A DNA stretch of 60,000 bases from NCBI GenBank assembly GCA_030704615.1, contig CM060732.1, positions 26,600,001-26,660,000 of the forward strand. Reading direction: 5' to 3'. Origin of the DNA: Takakia lepidozioides (lineage: Eukaryota > Streptophyta > Takakiopsida > Takakiales > Takakiaceae). Under the pieces are notes generated by a model. That model did not search any database, had not been told where the DNA came from, and worked only from the letters and a program-made list of their open reading frames with translations. Within the stretch, counting starts at the first letter, position 1. Each line of letters starts with the position of its first letter. The translations under genes and the position numbers were made by a program. This document shows, one piece after another, positions 1-10,929 of this stretch.

Positions 1-1539
1 TTTCCCGGCATAGAGAAAGGCCTCAACCAGCCAGTTATCAGCAAAGAGTTATGACCCTCAGCCGGTAATTCCAAAAAACAAATCTTCATCGGCCTTCAGT
101 TCAAATAATAAGAACAAACATAATTCTCACACAGTACGTGCTTACTCTCACAGATGCAGAAACTATATTGCACAATCAAACACAGGCACCCGGCAGCAAT
201 GGACCACTAAATTAGCTGCATGAGGACTGCAAGCATTATAGCTCACACCTACAAGGACAGTTTCGCATCTACGAGACAAACGTCAGTGATGCACAAAGTG
301 GAGGGGAAGGTGATCACAAAGCACTCGTTGAACTACTTGGCAGATTAGCTCTATATCCAATTTTTAATCGGATGGATACAATTCTATGTACTTTGGATGA
401 ATTAGCCTGTTGCATTCATGCATCAATTGCAAACAAGAAGTCGCCGGCGTACATCAGCTGAAGCAACGCTTTCCACGACTCAAGATGTGAATTAGTGTAT
501 ATTTTCCACCATAGTTGTTCAAGAGGCTAAAATCAGCCCCAATTGGTCATGCTCCAATCTCTTTCTGTTACGGGGAAATTTGTGAAATAGGAACGGTGGG
601 AATGACCAAGAGGGATGCAAGAAGTGCCAGGAAGGCCACACCATGCTTTGAAATCTTCCATAACTGTAACCATTGCATTCCTAGTAGACCAACTTACCCT
701 AGTAGACCAACTTACCGGATGTTGATACCACGTACCACCTCACGAATTACCAATGACATTGTTGATTTGCCAATGACAAACAACTCGCTGCACATCAACA
801 AATTTGAACCTTGGGCGAGTTTGATATTTAGTATGTTGTTTCTGAACACATGGCCTCAATTCTCTACATATTTGGAATACAATATCTTTGCTCATTCAAA
901 GTGTTGCATCCAGAGCTCATTGTCGAATTCAATCAGGAGGAATCTTGAAAACCATGTCGTGGAGTGCGGCTTAACTCAGTCACTAAGGTCTGGACCTAAA
1001 ATTGTAAGTAGATTGGAATTCAATCTGTTATTGCGAATCGCAGAGCTTGCAAGTATCAATTGCATGCTTGCACGAACATATTCTCGTCGAAATTAGGAAG
1101 AAAGAACATGGGGCAGTGCATACGGCATTTCCATATCGCTCTGTACCATCTTGGACAAAAGAACTACAAAACTTGTGGACACGACATACTCGCTGCAACT
1201 GAATTTCATGGTAAAATACAGACAGAGAGACACAGTAAAGCCTCAGAGAACCCTCACTGCTCCTACAGAGTTCCTACACAGTATAAACAGAGACAACGCG
1301 CAATTGAAGCAAAGAGAGACAGAGCGCAAAAATACTACCACAGATTACCATACTGTGAACGAATGAAAACGTTGACTCACAGGCATCTGTCGTGAAGGTG
1401 TTTACCAATAGGCATTCCCTCTAAATTCCCCGCTGAAATGGAATATCTTCAATGACGACGTCGTGGGCAAACGATTCTTGAAAATCCGCATCTACACACA
1501 TATTTGATTACAATAGTTGGATTGCAATATGCGGACGGT
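1..1539. other. No gene recognised upstream of window start to VOC gene
   Basis: Mixed-composition DNA with several open frames up to 193 codons (for example 515-1096 on the plus strand). None shows a domain, codon pattern or splice structure I recognise. It lies 3' of the minus-strand VOC gene, so its right edge probably holds that gene's 3' UTR. A short direct repeat (tagtagaccaacttaccc, about 684-715) is visible. Confidence 0.4.
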
Positions 1540-3109
1540 TTAGGGCTCAATGTCACTGCCCAGGCGCACTATATTACCGTAAAGGTCTCGCACATAGCCT
1601 ACCTTCTGCCCCCATTCCTTCTCCTCCGGTGGTGTTACTGGCACTGCTCCAGCTGTCACAGCACGCTGTACCAGAATACGAATGAGAGATCAACACAAGT
1701 TTACACACGCTAAGCTGACCGTGACAAACTTGGTGCTCATTTCCCACAACTAGCTTCATCAACTAATTTACACGAAGGTACAGACACAGGAGTGGTCGTG
1801 ATAATTGAGGACAAGTAGAGCTACAACCAAACTTCCAAAGCAAGCACTGAACAGACCATCTCCTCGGTACTCATGAAAAGACCCTGCTTCCAATGCAGCA
1901 AAAACTCCGGCACCTGAAAAGCGGCATCCACATCCGGGAAACTGAAGCAGGGTTCCACATTTGGACGAGGTTCCTTCAATGAGGGTGCCTCTACACCACC
2001 CGTGATATCAGCCTCGTGCTGCTCCAATGGTGTGAAAGCCAACGTTGTATGACCCGTCTCTAATTCTCCCCACCTACAGTACATCAATCTACGGGTCAGC
2101 TTCACCATTTGCAAAAGCAGACAAACAGGAAATCTTCCCGGCATATCCTAAGAAGAAAAATGAGACAAACGGCGTACATTATAAGAGTAGCTGTGATGAT
2201 GATATACTACCTGCTGTGAAGAGGTGGGCGCTTAGACTAATGCAAATAACACTTCACAAGGAGAACCCAGCACCCGACTCCCTCGGGCCTAGACCTCGCA
2301 CTTGATCCCGCTAGGTTCTAATATCGCGTTTGGCTATGTAACCTGTTGGACAATGAACTTCCTGAAATAGGTTTACACCCACACAGTACCCCGGCCACGA
2401 CAAAGTACTCTCTGTTGGAAGACTGTAGTCGGTTCTGGGTTCCACAAACAATTCTGAAGACATATCAGAGTCCACACGCATTGTTGCTAATAAGGCTACT
2501 TGAAAGGGACAAGAGGACACAAGCCTCCCCAAAACTGAACTTTTTTGTGGAGCGATAACCCAGTCACACCCCACGCTAGCTGATTTAAAATACCGCCTCT
2601 GTTGCCCAAATTACCAATGTTCAACAGATGTAAGAGCACACACACGTCATGGGATAAAATTATGTCCTGTAGGGCGACCGATGCCAGGGACAATTAATTG
2701 TTCGATTTCGTCGAGAACAACCTGGTCTACTGCTGTAATGCATGTCTCCTACTTGAGAGAGACAGACAGAGAATGCACTCATAAAACGACGTTTGCCGCA
2801 GCCTTGTGGCTACAGTCCCGGCGCCCAGTTTGGGCGGAAAGCAGACAACTGGCGTTGTACTGCACACTTGCAAATAAATCTGTTGCACAAGTTGCACTGT
2901 CCAAACAAGTTCTAGCTATCGATTTCACGGGAAATTCTTATTCTCGTGATGAGGAATGAGTACCTGCGGCTCCGGTCCAATCGTCGAATACCAAACCCGA
3001 AAGCCTTACTGTAGAAGGCTGTAGCCTTCTCTACATCAGACACATAGAGAATGGTGTAAGAGAACTTGGGAGGACCCCCTGTTCCCTCGCTCTGCGTACT
3101 GTCGGTCAT
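1540..3109 (-). CDS. VOC (glyoxalase-fold) protein, DSI-1VOC-like, three exons
   Basis: A 143-residue single-domain VOC protein read from three exons: 3109-2964, 2073-1914 and 1665-1540 (TAA at 1540-1542). Both introns have GT-AG ends and keep frame: the AG|G junction restores an Arg before WGELETG, and CAG|CGT joins AAFQ to RAVTAG. Landmarks are SYTILYVSDVEKATAFYSKA near residues 17-36, WGELETGHTTLAFTP near 50-64, PCFSFPDVDAAFQ near 90-102 and WGQKVGYVRD near 120-129. These match the plant desiccation-induced one-VOC family (Arabidopsis At1g07645 type, about 138 residues), a small cytosolic glyoxalase-fold family whose substrate is not established. Length, start and order all fit, and no damage is seen, so this is the best candidate for an intact host gene here. 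Family assignment is from motif recall. Expression is unknown. Confidence 0.88.
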
Positions 3110-4900
3110 CTTGCTGTCTGATTCTATCTCGGGCCTCGCCTTGCTGTCTAAACCTGTAACTAGTTCAATGATGCAGTCGTAAAGAGGATTGAAGCTCTAC
3201 AATCCACTCCCAAGTCTACCGCCGCTACGATGCCGAGACCGCCCTGGTGCTAGTGAAAGACTATGATAGCATTTGATCTGCCGCCACCTTTAGTGCAGTG
3301 CGTGAATCGCTGGCATCCCCACCCAAGTTTTAGAGGGAACAAATTGCATGGCCGCCACTTGGCAACTGCATCGTCGTAAAGTTTGAGCATACTTACAAGC
3401 TGCCACTCATACACGGCTGCAAACATCTGTTCGGACAAAATGTTTCCGGGGTTCGAATGTACGGTAGTTGTGGGAAACGTGAGTCCTCGAGTAGGAACCA
3501 AATTGGGTTGCAGGGTTTCATCACAAATTGCATTCCTGGATTGAGTTGCAGGGGAAGTGAGCGCGAGCCCTTCAGGCGACCATAAGGGAACATTTTCCGT
3601 GTAGGTACCTACTTTGGGAAATCAATTCGTGGCTACAAGGGTGTCCACCATCCTGGCAGAAGGCAGTCAAGAGACACCACAGTTTACACTTCCACTTCCT
3701 TCCGTAGGCGTCATATATTATAGGAATAGATCCTATGGTGAAACAAAAATGTGCTCACTTGAGAAATATTGCAAAAATAGTCTTCCAAATCTGTTGTAAG
3801 TACCATAGCCAAAAGAAGACCAAATACACTATGATGAAAGAGTTGCTTAATTCACATGGTGTATGCATATGCCTTTAGATCTATGCAGCTTCCAAAGTTA
3901 GATTTAGCAGAAACAATCGGCAAGAAAGAGTACACCAGAAAGGAACAACGCGGGTAAGTAGCCTAGAGGTCCATAGGCGGGAAACTTAAGAAAACCTATG
4001 TGGCATCTATATGTCCACAAGTAATATATCTATGTGGCATTAAGATGGCCTATGTTAACATTGAATCTACTACCACAATGTACTAACAACAAAATCTATC
4101 AAATATAACCCAAGGACTAGTGCAAATCTGAGCACTCCATACCAGCCCGGTTTAGGGTTTCAATAAAAAACACCTCTTGAAGGAAGCATAAATTAACCCT
4201 TAAGTTTTCTTCACATGAGAATGATTGGGAGGAGCGATGTGAGTCCTGGTGCTCTGTGTTTCGCGGTGAGAGGAGAGTTCAACGGTCTCTCTGTCTCTCT
4301 CACCCGTTCATTAACGTGCATGGATTTGCTTCCGGTATCGACTTCCTTATTTCCTTGTTTAAACTTCGTTTTCTCAAGCAACTAACTAAAGAAATCGCCT
4401 TTCCTAAACCAGTTTCTTCTGCCATCCATGGAAGTTCATTTTCCCTTCATCCCCAGCCTGTCTCTGTTCCCATTTATCATTTCCCAGTAGGCCGTCGCCA
4501 TCAAGCCATAACTTCGACCCCCCCCCCCCCCCCGCCCCTCTAGTTGTGGGCTGATATATGGATGATTACACTTTGTCCTGTCACCTTGTAATCAGGGTGT
4601 CTCTCTTGCTGGAGCTCCCTCATGACTAATCGCACCACTTCTCTTCCTCACGCTGTCTCTCTTATTCTCACAGCTGCCTTCTTACCAGCTACGTTGTCCT
4701 TGTCAATTTTCAGCTTACGTTTTAGTTATTCAGTTTCTGGTCTCCCATCTCTCGTTCTGTTCTCTCTGCTATCTTTCTCAATGGGCCCCAATAGTATTAT
4801 TCACCAGCGTTATAAAGGTTAGGTCTGGAGTCTGGAGCACGCCGAGACCTTCGGTGACTGGTAGGCCCCAACCGTCCTTAGGAGCTGGGTTCTCTTTGGC
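3110..4900. other. Region 5' of the VOC gene, no gene recognised
   Basis: This stretch holds the presumed promoter and 5' UTR of the minus-strand VOC gene near its right-to-left start at 3109. Open frames are short (under 100 codons) and unrecognised. A tract of 16 C residues lies at 4518-4533, after a CT-rich stretch (4270-4510) that could be a plant 5' UTR-like sequence, but no coding exon can be tied to it. Confidence 0.35.
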
Positions 4901-5141
4901 CCACCTCTTGAAGCCTCATGGCGCAACGGCCATGAGTAGTCATGCATGACGTTGTGGCCATGACCCACCATGACACTGCGGCCATGATGGTTAGGTCATG
5001 GCTCAAGAACCATGAAGCGCCATGAGCGGGAATGCACTACCATGACAGGGAACATGACCATAGCGTAACAACAAATACCAGGACCAAGAATAGAGAAGTC
5101 CGGTACAAACAAAAAGACCTCTTGGCAGTTAGGGACATGAC

Positions 5142-5190
5142 AGTTAGCGCACGGTTAGTTAGCGCACGGTTAGTTAGCGCACGGTCAGTT
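5142..5190. repeat. 15-bp tandem repeat, about three copies
   Basis: The unit agttagcgcacggtt is repeated about three times with one substitution in the last copy. It is a short minisatellite with no visible coding role. Confidence 0.75.
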
Positions 5191-5229
5191 AGAACCATAT
5201 ACAGACGGTATAAACGCAGCAAAGAAACT

Positions 5230-5340
5230 GAGGGAAGCTAGCGCGAGAGCGCGCTCACGCTTAGCGGACTAAGCGTGAGCAGACTTCGTTAAGCGTGAGC
5301 AGATTTCCTAAGTGTGAGCACATTTCTTAAGAGTGAGCAC
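5230..5340. repeat. Cluster of AAGCGTGAGC repeats with inverted GCTCACGCTT copy
   Basis: Successive copies of a motif of roughly 20-25 bp built around aagcgtgagcagactt diverge from left to right (gcgtgagc, then gtgtgagc, then gagtgagc). An inverted copy, gctcacgctt, starts the cluster. The same GCGTGAGC/GCTCACGC motif recurs at 6010-6112, and GTGCTCACG at 57,206-57,245. Confidence 0.65.
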
Positions 5341-5483
5341 AGAATGAAAGCGGAGCCTATAGCCGTGGGAAAAGCAGAACCTATTTCTATGGGGACAACG
5401 TTTATGGTTTAGGGGGGCAACATACGCAAGACACAAATGGAAATTTGAGAGTAGTGCGAGACGAAATCTGTACGGATGAATGG

Positions 5484-5590
5484 GTATGTGGAATGGATGA
5501 ATGTTCGATGAATGTTGGATGGATATGGGATGAATGTAGGATGAATGAGGGACATCAAAATATGGATGAATGTACAATGGATGAGAGCAA
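5484..5590. repeat. Degenerate GGATGAATG minisatellite
   Basis: At least seven imperfect copies of ggatgaatg or ggatgaatgt occur with spacers of 4-12 bases. The open frames here on the minus strand (rich in His, Pro and Ser) are by-products of the repeat and are not called as genes. Confidence 0.6.
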
Positions 5591-5721
5591 TGACATTTGG
5601 GGTGAAAGAACTTGAACGATGTTGAATGAAGTAGGCCATCCTCCACTGCTTTGAAGTTGTATGAATTTCCCTCACATACCTTTTGTTCGAAACAGTATAC
5701 ATGTCGTATAAACCAGTGTTG

Positions 5722-5789
5722 GCCGGGTATGGCATCTGGACATGCATACCCGGCGGTTATTTGCCGGTTATGCATATGTGCATAACCGG
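5722..5789. repeat. Two adjacent perfect-stem hairpins
   Basis: Hairpin 1: GCCGGGTATG (5722-5731) pairs with CATACCCGGC (5745-5754) across a 13-base loop. Hairpin 2: CCGGTTATGCA (5764-5774) pairs with TGCATAACCGG (5779-5789) across TATG. Nine bases separate them. Both stems share a CCGG-(T/G)TAT theme, and related accggc words continue to about 5850. Confidence 0.75.
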
Positions 5790-6009
5790 AAAGTGAGGCC
5801 TGAAGGGAACCGGCTATGGAAGGGAACCGGCAAATTCCATCGAGCTTACTACCCGGCTAGAGAACCGACATCGAGATTGGGGGGGTTGTTGTACCCGGAG
5901 TGAGATCCGGAGCAAAGAAGGATGGTGTACAGGCGGTTCTAGATAGTACATGTGCAGGTCCAAATGAAATGTTTTCAACTGATTTGATTTCGCCGCCATG
6001 CGAGAATGC

Positions 6010-6112
6010 AGCGTAGCTACGGCGTGAGCCCAGCCCCGTGAGCCTGGGAGCTGAGCTCACGTTGTAGCTACAAAGCGTGAGCCGAGCTCACGCTTCAGGG
6101 AAGCGTGAGCAA
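6010..6112. repeat. Second GCGTGAGC / GCTCACGC cluster
   Basis: Direct and inverted copies of gcgtgagc are interleaved, including gctcacgctt followed after seven bases by gcgtgagc (about 6087-6111), which could form a stem. The cluster lies just left of the shared terminus of transposon copy A (6145). Confidence 0.55.
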
Positions 6113-6615
6113 CACAAATCTGCTGGAGAAGCAGGTCCTACCTAGGGGGTGCACTCTTTATAAACTGTGCGTATCACGTGCGTTCGTCGCCTAATAAAAA
6201 AACACCCTGTATACGAGTCCTTGGATAATTTATACCTCCTCTGTACATACTTTTTGAAGATTATAAAACCCCCTCCTGTAAATATACAAAAATTTACAAT
6301 TTAAAAAAAAATACCCCCTTCTGTATGTATATTCTCATTTTCCATCATTAAAAATAACCCTCCAATATGTATATGTATGTTTTTATATTATATCGAATTT
6401 ATTCATTTAAAATATAATAAAATCTAACAAATTAATTAAAAAAATTATTTGCCTTTGATAAAGTTGTCAAAGACTTTTCGGTCATTTGCATCAAGTACAT
6501 ATGTGTTTGACTTGACATTGAACTTTAAACATGCTAACGCGATAATGGAATCCAAATCAACCATCATGTTATCCGTCAAATCGTACGTATAGACCCCTCC
6601 TCGAATTTTTTGATA

Positions 6616-9479
6616 TCATGCTAACCCAATCTCCGTATGAGAAGGACGCTCCAATAAATCAACAGAATCCCTACATTCTACAAACCGTTTATTGATTTTA
6701 TTCCGCATTCTTTGAACCCTGCTCAAATACCAAGTGCCTTTGGTTGCTCCTCTGCAAGTTTTCCCTGGTCTGCCTTTCATGTTTGTAGTTTGGATCGCAG
6801 TCTCCTCATCAACAAAAAATAAAGCACAATCCGAACCCAATCCCAAGCTCGTGGCTTTGTTGCTGGTAGTTGGTTTGTTTTCTCGGCAAAACAACATCGA
6901 TGCACTTCTTACTCGTGTCAATCTATCCTTGGATAGAGTAGGGTTGCCATTGAGTTGGCTAACCAAAGTGCTTTTGAATATGGTCTTCCCGTCTACTTTG
7001 ACAAATGGAACCACCGCCTTCGATCCATCTTTCTCTTGTTCAAACTCATCAATGACAGCATCCATAGTATGTCTCAATTCACTTTGAACAAGTACCTCTT
7101 CCGCATGATCATCCAAAGGTTGGCTCAAAACATCCTCCATTGAATTCGAAGGCCCGCACACCAATTCATCTTCCATGACCTCATTTTGAATATGTGTGTC
7201 TGCATTAAGAGGGCAAATAGAATCTATGGCATCGACATCATCACCCTCCTCTTCCATGCTTTTGAATAGCTCGGCCTCCATTTGTCTCTCAATTGTCCAT
7301 GGCTCATTCCACCAATCCAAGTTTGTCGCTTTGTTTGGTTTCATCCTAAGTTTATGGCATAAAAGTTGCGCTTCTAGAAATCCAGTTTTCAAAGCCTCCA
7401 CAATGCAATCATCTGATTAGAAAAGTCGGACAAATCAGCAAGGGGGATACCTGGCTTGTTCTCCAAAGAAAACCAAATGTGTTCTTGTTTCTTGTGAGAA
7501 CTTGAGAACTTGGGTCCTTTTGGATTCACCTCGAACTCGGATATGCGTGTTAATGCTCCCGCACTCTCAATCAAATCACACCCGTCATATGTCCTCTCAT
7601 TCCGTAACATACCTCCCACTTTGCTGAAGAATATTTCACACACATCTGAACCAACAAGGCTCAAAGGAACTTGCACATGATTAAACTTATCCTTGAATAA
7701 TTTGATAAGTAGAACCACGTAGTGGCATGAAATTTGTAAATCCAAGTATGCTTCCTTGCTAATGAAGAAGGATTTCAGATTATACACCTCGTGGTGGAAT
7801 AACCACAACTTCCACAATCTGAAAAAAAAAACGATACCTTCGTAGCAGATTGTACCCTCTCACACAATGACATGTGAGGAGACAAAAAAATGTCGATGTA
7901 GCATGAAATGATGTATAGGTAAAATTCAGTACCTTTGGTCCTCTCCCTTCGATGATTGACAGTTGATTGTAACTCCCTCAAACAAGCTTGCACCTTCCGA
8001 GATGCCAGTCGTTGAGCTGCTGCCCAATTATGTCGATCTTCTCTTTTGATATCACACTCCCGAAGTCCATGCTTGTCCACTGAAAATGAATGGTAGACCA
8101 ATAACACATGATTCAATGTAGCAACCTCATCACCCAACACCAAAGTCCGTGATGCACTGTCCAAGGGATTTACCAATTTTTTCCCATTGTGGATGAAGTC
8201 CTGATCATGGAGTCCGTATATATCTCCCCCGTTGCACACTCGACCTATAAACAACCATCCTTCCCAAGGGATGCAAAATCTACTTCCAGCCCCATTGGCA
8301 TAATCTTCTAACATCACTTTTCTTCTCCTACTATCTCCGTCTGAAGCATGCCCAATTATAGGCCCAACCACGTCCCTCACATATTTGTCCCACAACTGTC
8401 TCACCACTTCCCATTGTGATCTCACAAAATTGTTGTCAAATTTTTTGCAAGTGAGCTGGATTACCAATACCAATCGAGGTAATCGTACATGTAGAGGATT
8501 TGCTATCAACACTCTGGCGTAATGGGCAACCACATTGTTTTTGAATGCCTCCACAATATGTTCGTACCCTGATTCCCCTTCTCCCACTTGCACCACAAAA
8601 TTTGAAATACATACATGGTTGTATTAAAGCCCACAGAACCCAAGAAGGGTGTCATCCCTAGCAATCCAACGTACCAATCGCTTCACAACAGTTTCATCTT
8701 CGGCCACCATCACTGGGATGCTTCCCATTGGAATATTTGCATCTTCCATCACATCTTTGTAAATTCCAGCCACATGCTGAAATATATCATCCCTTTCTCC
8801 CGCTCTATACTTCAAACCTTTCCTCAAAGCGTCTTGTAGTATCAATAGAAGGACCCCTCACATTTGAAGCCAAAAAATGATGCAATCTCGGACCCCCCCA
8901 AAGCTGCACAGTCTCAAACATTGTTTTTTTGTGCTAGTACCATACCTCTTCCCTTGTGGAGACCTGTCAATATTCTTGCCCATATCAACAATAAAATCCC
9001 ACAAACTTTCTTTTCCTTCAAAATCCCCCCTCCTATGTGCATCAACAATATCACGACAAAATTTGAGAACATCTCCTCTTTCAATTGCCTCAATCCCAGA
9101 CTCCTTCAAACTCCTACATCGCACAGACAAGGATGCCACTTTGGTCCTGGCTTCCTTTTTCAGTATCTCTCTCCCCTCTATATTCCATGGCACCTCTCTC
9201 TATATATACCCTCATTCTGAAGTCATTTTCCAAGGGAATGGAAGAACATGCTGAACACCTCAAGTTTGGAAATGGCTCCCCATCCAATGACACTCTAAAA
9301 CAATCCGCGTGCCGAAACGTACCAACAACCTTATGCTCTTGATTGTTTAGAGTGATGATTGCATGTGTCAACGGCTCGACATACCACTTCTTTTCTCCCT
9401 TGCTATCTTGAAGGAATGGTTTCAGACTTATTCTCTTGTGGTTGTACTCCCACCATTCATCCCATAGGCCCCAACACAA
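6616..9479 (-). pseudogene. Transposase-like body, copy A, broken in several frames
   Basis: The reading runs across at least four frames: 9479-9114, 9193-8624, 8596-7775, then 7817-6616. Landmarks in order are RCSACSS (a possible Cys pair), VAEDETVVKRLVRW, a run ending GHASDGDSRRRKVML, NHVLLVYHSFSVDKHGLREC, then GSDVCEIFFSKVGGML and an acidic tail. The conserved acids in AEDET, SDGDS and CEIFFS have the order and spacing expected of a DDE-type transposase, but the family is not one I can name. An intron is possible near 7800-7850, where YLYIISCYIDIF is followed by a stretch shared by both copies. The C-terminal frame (7401-6616, 261 codons) is intact. The deletion near 9170 and the frame changes make this copy defective. 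Confidence 0.6.
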
Positions 9480-9521
9480 ACTGTCTCTTCCTTTGTTGCA
9501 TTGGGACCTTCGCTGTAATTG

Positions 9522-10793
9522 TCAATCCTCAATCAGATCTGCCCGTTGGGCAACGTCAACACAAGTGTAGGGAGTTTGTGACGAGGATGCTCCCATTGTT
9601 GATGCCACAATTGGATTGTCAAGTGGTGGGGACGGCAACACAGGTTGACTGACCAAGAAAGAGCTTAGATCCCGTTGCTTTACATCTTTGGCAATCATAG
9701 GCTTTGGAGGCCTTCTTCTCTTTTTGCACAGTCCTTCACTACTTCCAACCTTCTGGCAAATCTCTGCATCGACATGAGTTTTTCCTTTCACATGCTCTGT
9801 CAAAGAAGATTGCAAAGAACCTGTCCTTGGAAACAAGAGTAGCCACTTCGAATCAAGTGTGCACTTAATCCTTATGGAACCCAACTGTGAATAGTCTCCA
9901 ATTGTGGCTTCCACAATCTCAAATCTGTTTCCAGGATTGTCCTCACGAAACCGAGCGACTTCCTCTAATGCCTCCTTCACCCTGTTCTTCTTTGCATCTA
10001 ATGCTTCATCTGCATTTACAGGGCTGATGACACATTGTGATGAACCCTTCCCATGACGCCTCTCATAGGCTATGCGATGCCCCTCACTCCTCAAATGAGA
10101 TCTCATAAAGTTTGCACATGCATCATATGGTTTGTTTTTCCCAGACCGTGCATAAACATCCTCACACTCAACACACCATATGTGGAACATTGCTTGTCCT
10201 TGTTGATCCTTTGTCATGAGCTCAAACTTGCCACATCGTCCTTCTGCAAAGATTTTCCTTTCAACGGCTCTAATCTCTTTCTGCCATTTTTGAATATCGC
10301 TGGATGTAGCCAATGTGCTGCACAATCTACCATATCTCTGTTGAAGTGCATGCTCATGTGCATGGTCTTCATTTCCACCATCGCCAGCAAAGGGTGTATC
10401 AGGGTCCATCCTCATCTTTTTAGACACTGGTGCCGGGTCCTCGTCTGGTCTGTCCTCATGCAAGATCGTAGAACCACTGGAAGATAGAGGTCTTTTCAAT
10501 CCTTGGTCCCCATCATTTTGGTCTGAAATCTTAATGTGTACTATATCCCCTTTCAGAACCATCCTCTCTTCCTGCTTGGCTGAAAGGACACTACCCCCCA
10601 TGGAAAGGAAATGAAATTTTCCTAAGACAAGCTCATCACCTAGAATTTCTGCTCGGATGCATTTGTATGTGACACCTTGCATAGTGAACACAGAACCAAG
10701 CTTGTTTGGTGATGCATCTCCTCCAACGAGCAGGACTTTTACTTCCAACTCTTCTTCCATGATGAGTTCACCTGCAAAATGCAATGAAAACAT
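9522..10793 (-). CDS. Transposon ORF with BED/C2H2-like fingers (N-terminal part)
   Basis: An open frame of 423 codons starting at 10,793, or 11 codons later at MEEELEVKV. Residues 1-95 are a compact unknown domain. About 100-150 is acidic and basic low complexity. Near 205-245 there is WCVEC followed by an SHLRSEGH segment, a C-x2-C...H-x5-H pattern like BED or C2H2 DNA-binding fingers. A second finger-like segment near 320-345 keeps one Cys (IRIKC) and EHVKGKTH. The C-terminus has a KRRRPPK basic patch. It ends shortly before the transposase-like body on the same strand, so the two were probably one spliced protein. DNA binding is inferred from the finger spacing. This N-terminus is missing from copy B. 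Confidence 0.6.
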   Translation of the reverse strand: MFSLHFAGELIMEEELEVKVLLVGGDASPNKLGSVFTMQGVTYKCIRAEILGDELVLGKFHFLSMGGSVLSAKQEERMVLKGDIVHIKISDQNDGDQGLKRPLSSSGSTILHEDRPDEDPAPVSKKMRMDPDTPFAGDGGNEDHAHEHALQQRYGRLCSTLATSSDIQKWQKEIRAVERKIFAEGRCGKFELMTKDQQGQAMFHIWCVECEDVYARSGKNKPYDACANFMRSHLRSEGHRIAYERRHGKGSSQCVISPVNADEALDAKKNRVKEALEEVARFREDNPGNRFEIVEATIGDYSQLGSIRIKCTLDSKWLLLFPRTGSLQSSLTEHVKGKTHVDAEICQKVGSSEGLCKKRRRPPKPMIAKDVKQRDLSSFLVSQPVLPSPPLDNPIVASTMGASSSQTPYTCVDVAQRADLIED

Positions 10794-10929
10794 TTCAAAT
10801 CAGACCTTGATAGACCAATAACAAAGCACCCGGGTTGGAAGGTTCCAACGTCCTGTTTTATACAGCCCTATAGGCTGTCCAAGCAGGGACTACGTTGATA
10901 AGAGGATGAAATGTGTACAGAAGCAAGTA

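Larger units (their letters stand above)
6145..10793 (-). mobile_element. Transposon-like element copy A (unassigned DDE-like family)
   Basis: This block is repeated at 26,165-29,925 in the same orientation with very similar sequence. The shared left edge is GGGGGTGCACTCTTTATA at 6145 and 26,165, followed by an AT-rich stretch of about 450 bp with no ORF. The right limit in copy A is uncertain: copy B stops inside the first ORF, so only the ORF start at 10,793 bounds it. I found no terminal inverted repeat or target-site duplication. The coding strand holds a zinc-finger-bearing ORF followed by a long transposase-like body. Copy A has lost about 110 bp near 9170 that copy B keeps, and its body is split into several frames. 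Confidence 0.7.

Noticed and set aside
515-1096. 193-codon plus-strand ORF
   Set aside because: No domain, biased composition or splice context. It contains a short direct repeat and looks like chance.
4518-4533. C16 tract as a functional G-quadruplex or promoter element
   Set aside because: A single homopolymer next to CT-rich sequence. It may be a sequencing-prone tract, and no gene is tied to it.
6145-10793. Assignment of the transposon to the hAT superfamily
   Set aside because: BED-like fingers are suggestive, but I see no hAT C-terminal dimerisation signature, no 8-bp duplication and no matching inverted ends, so the family is left open.
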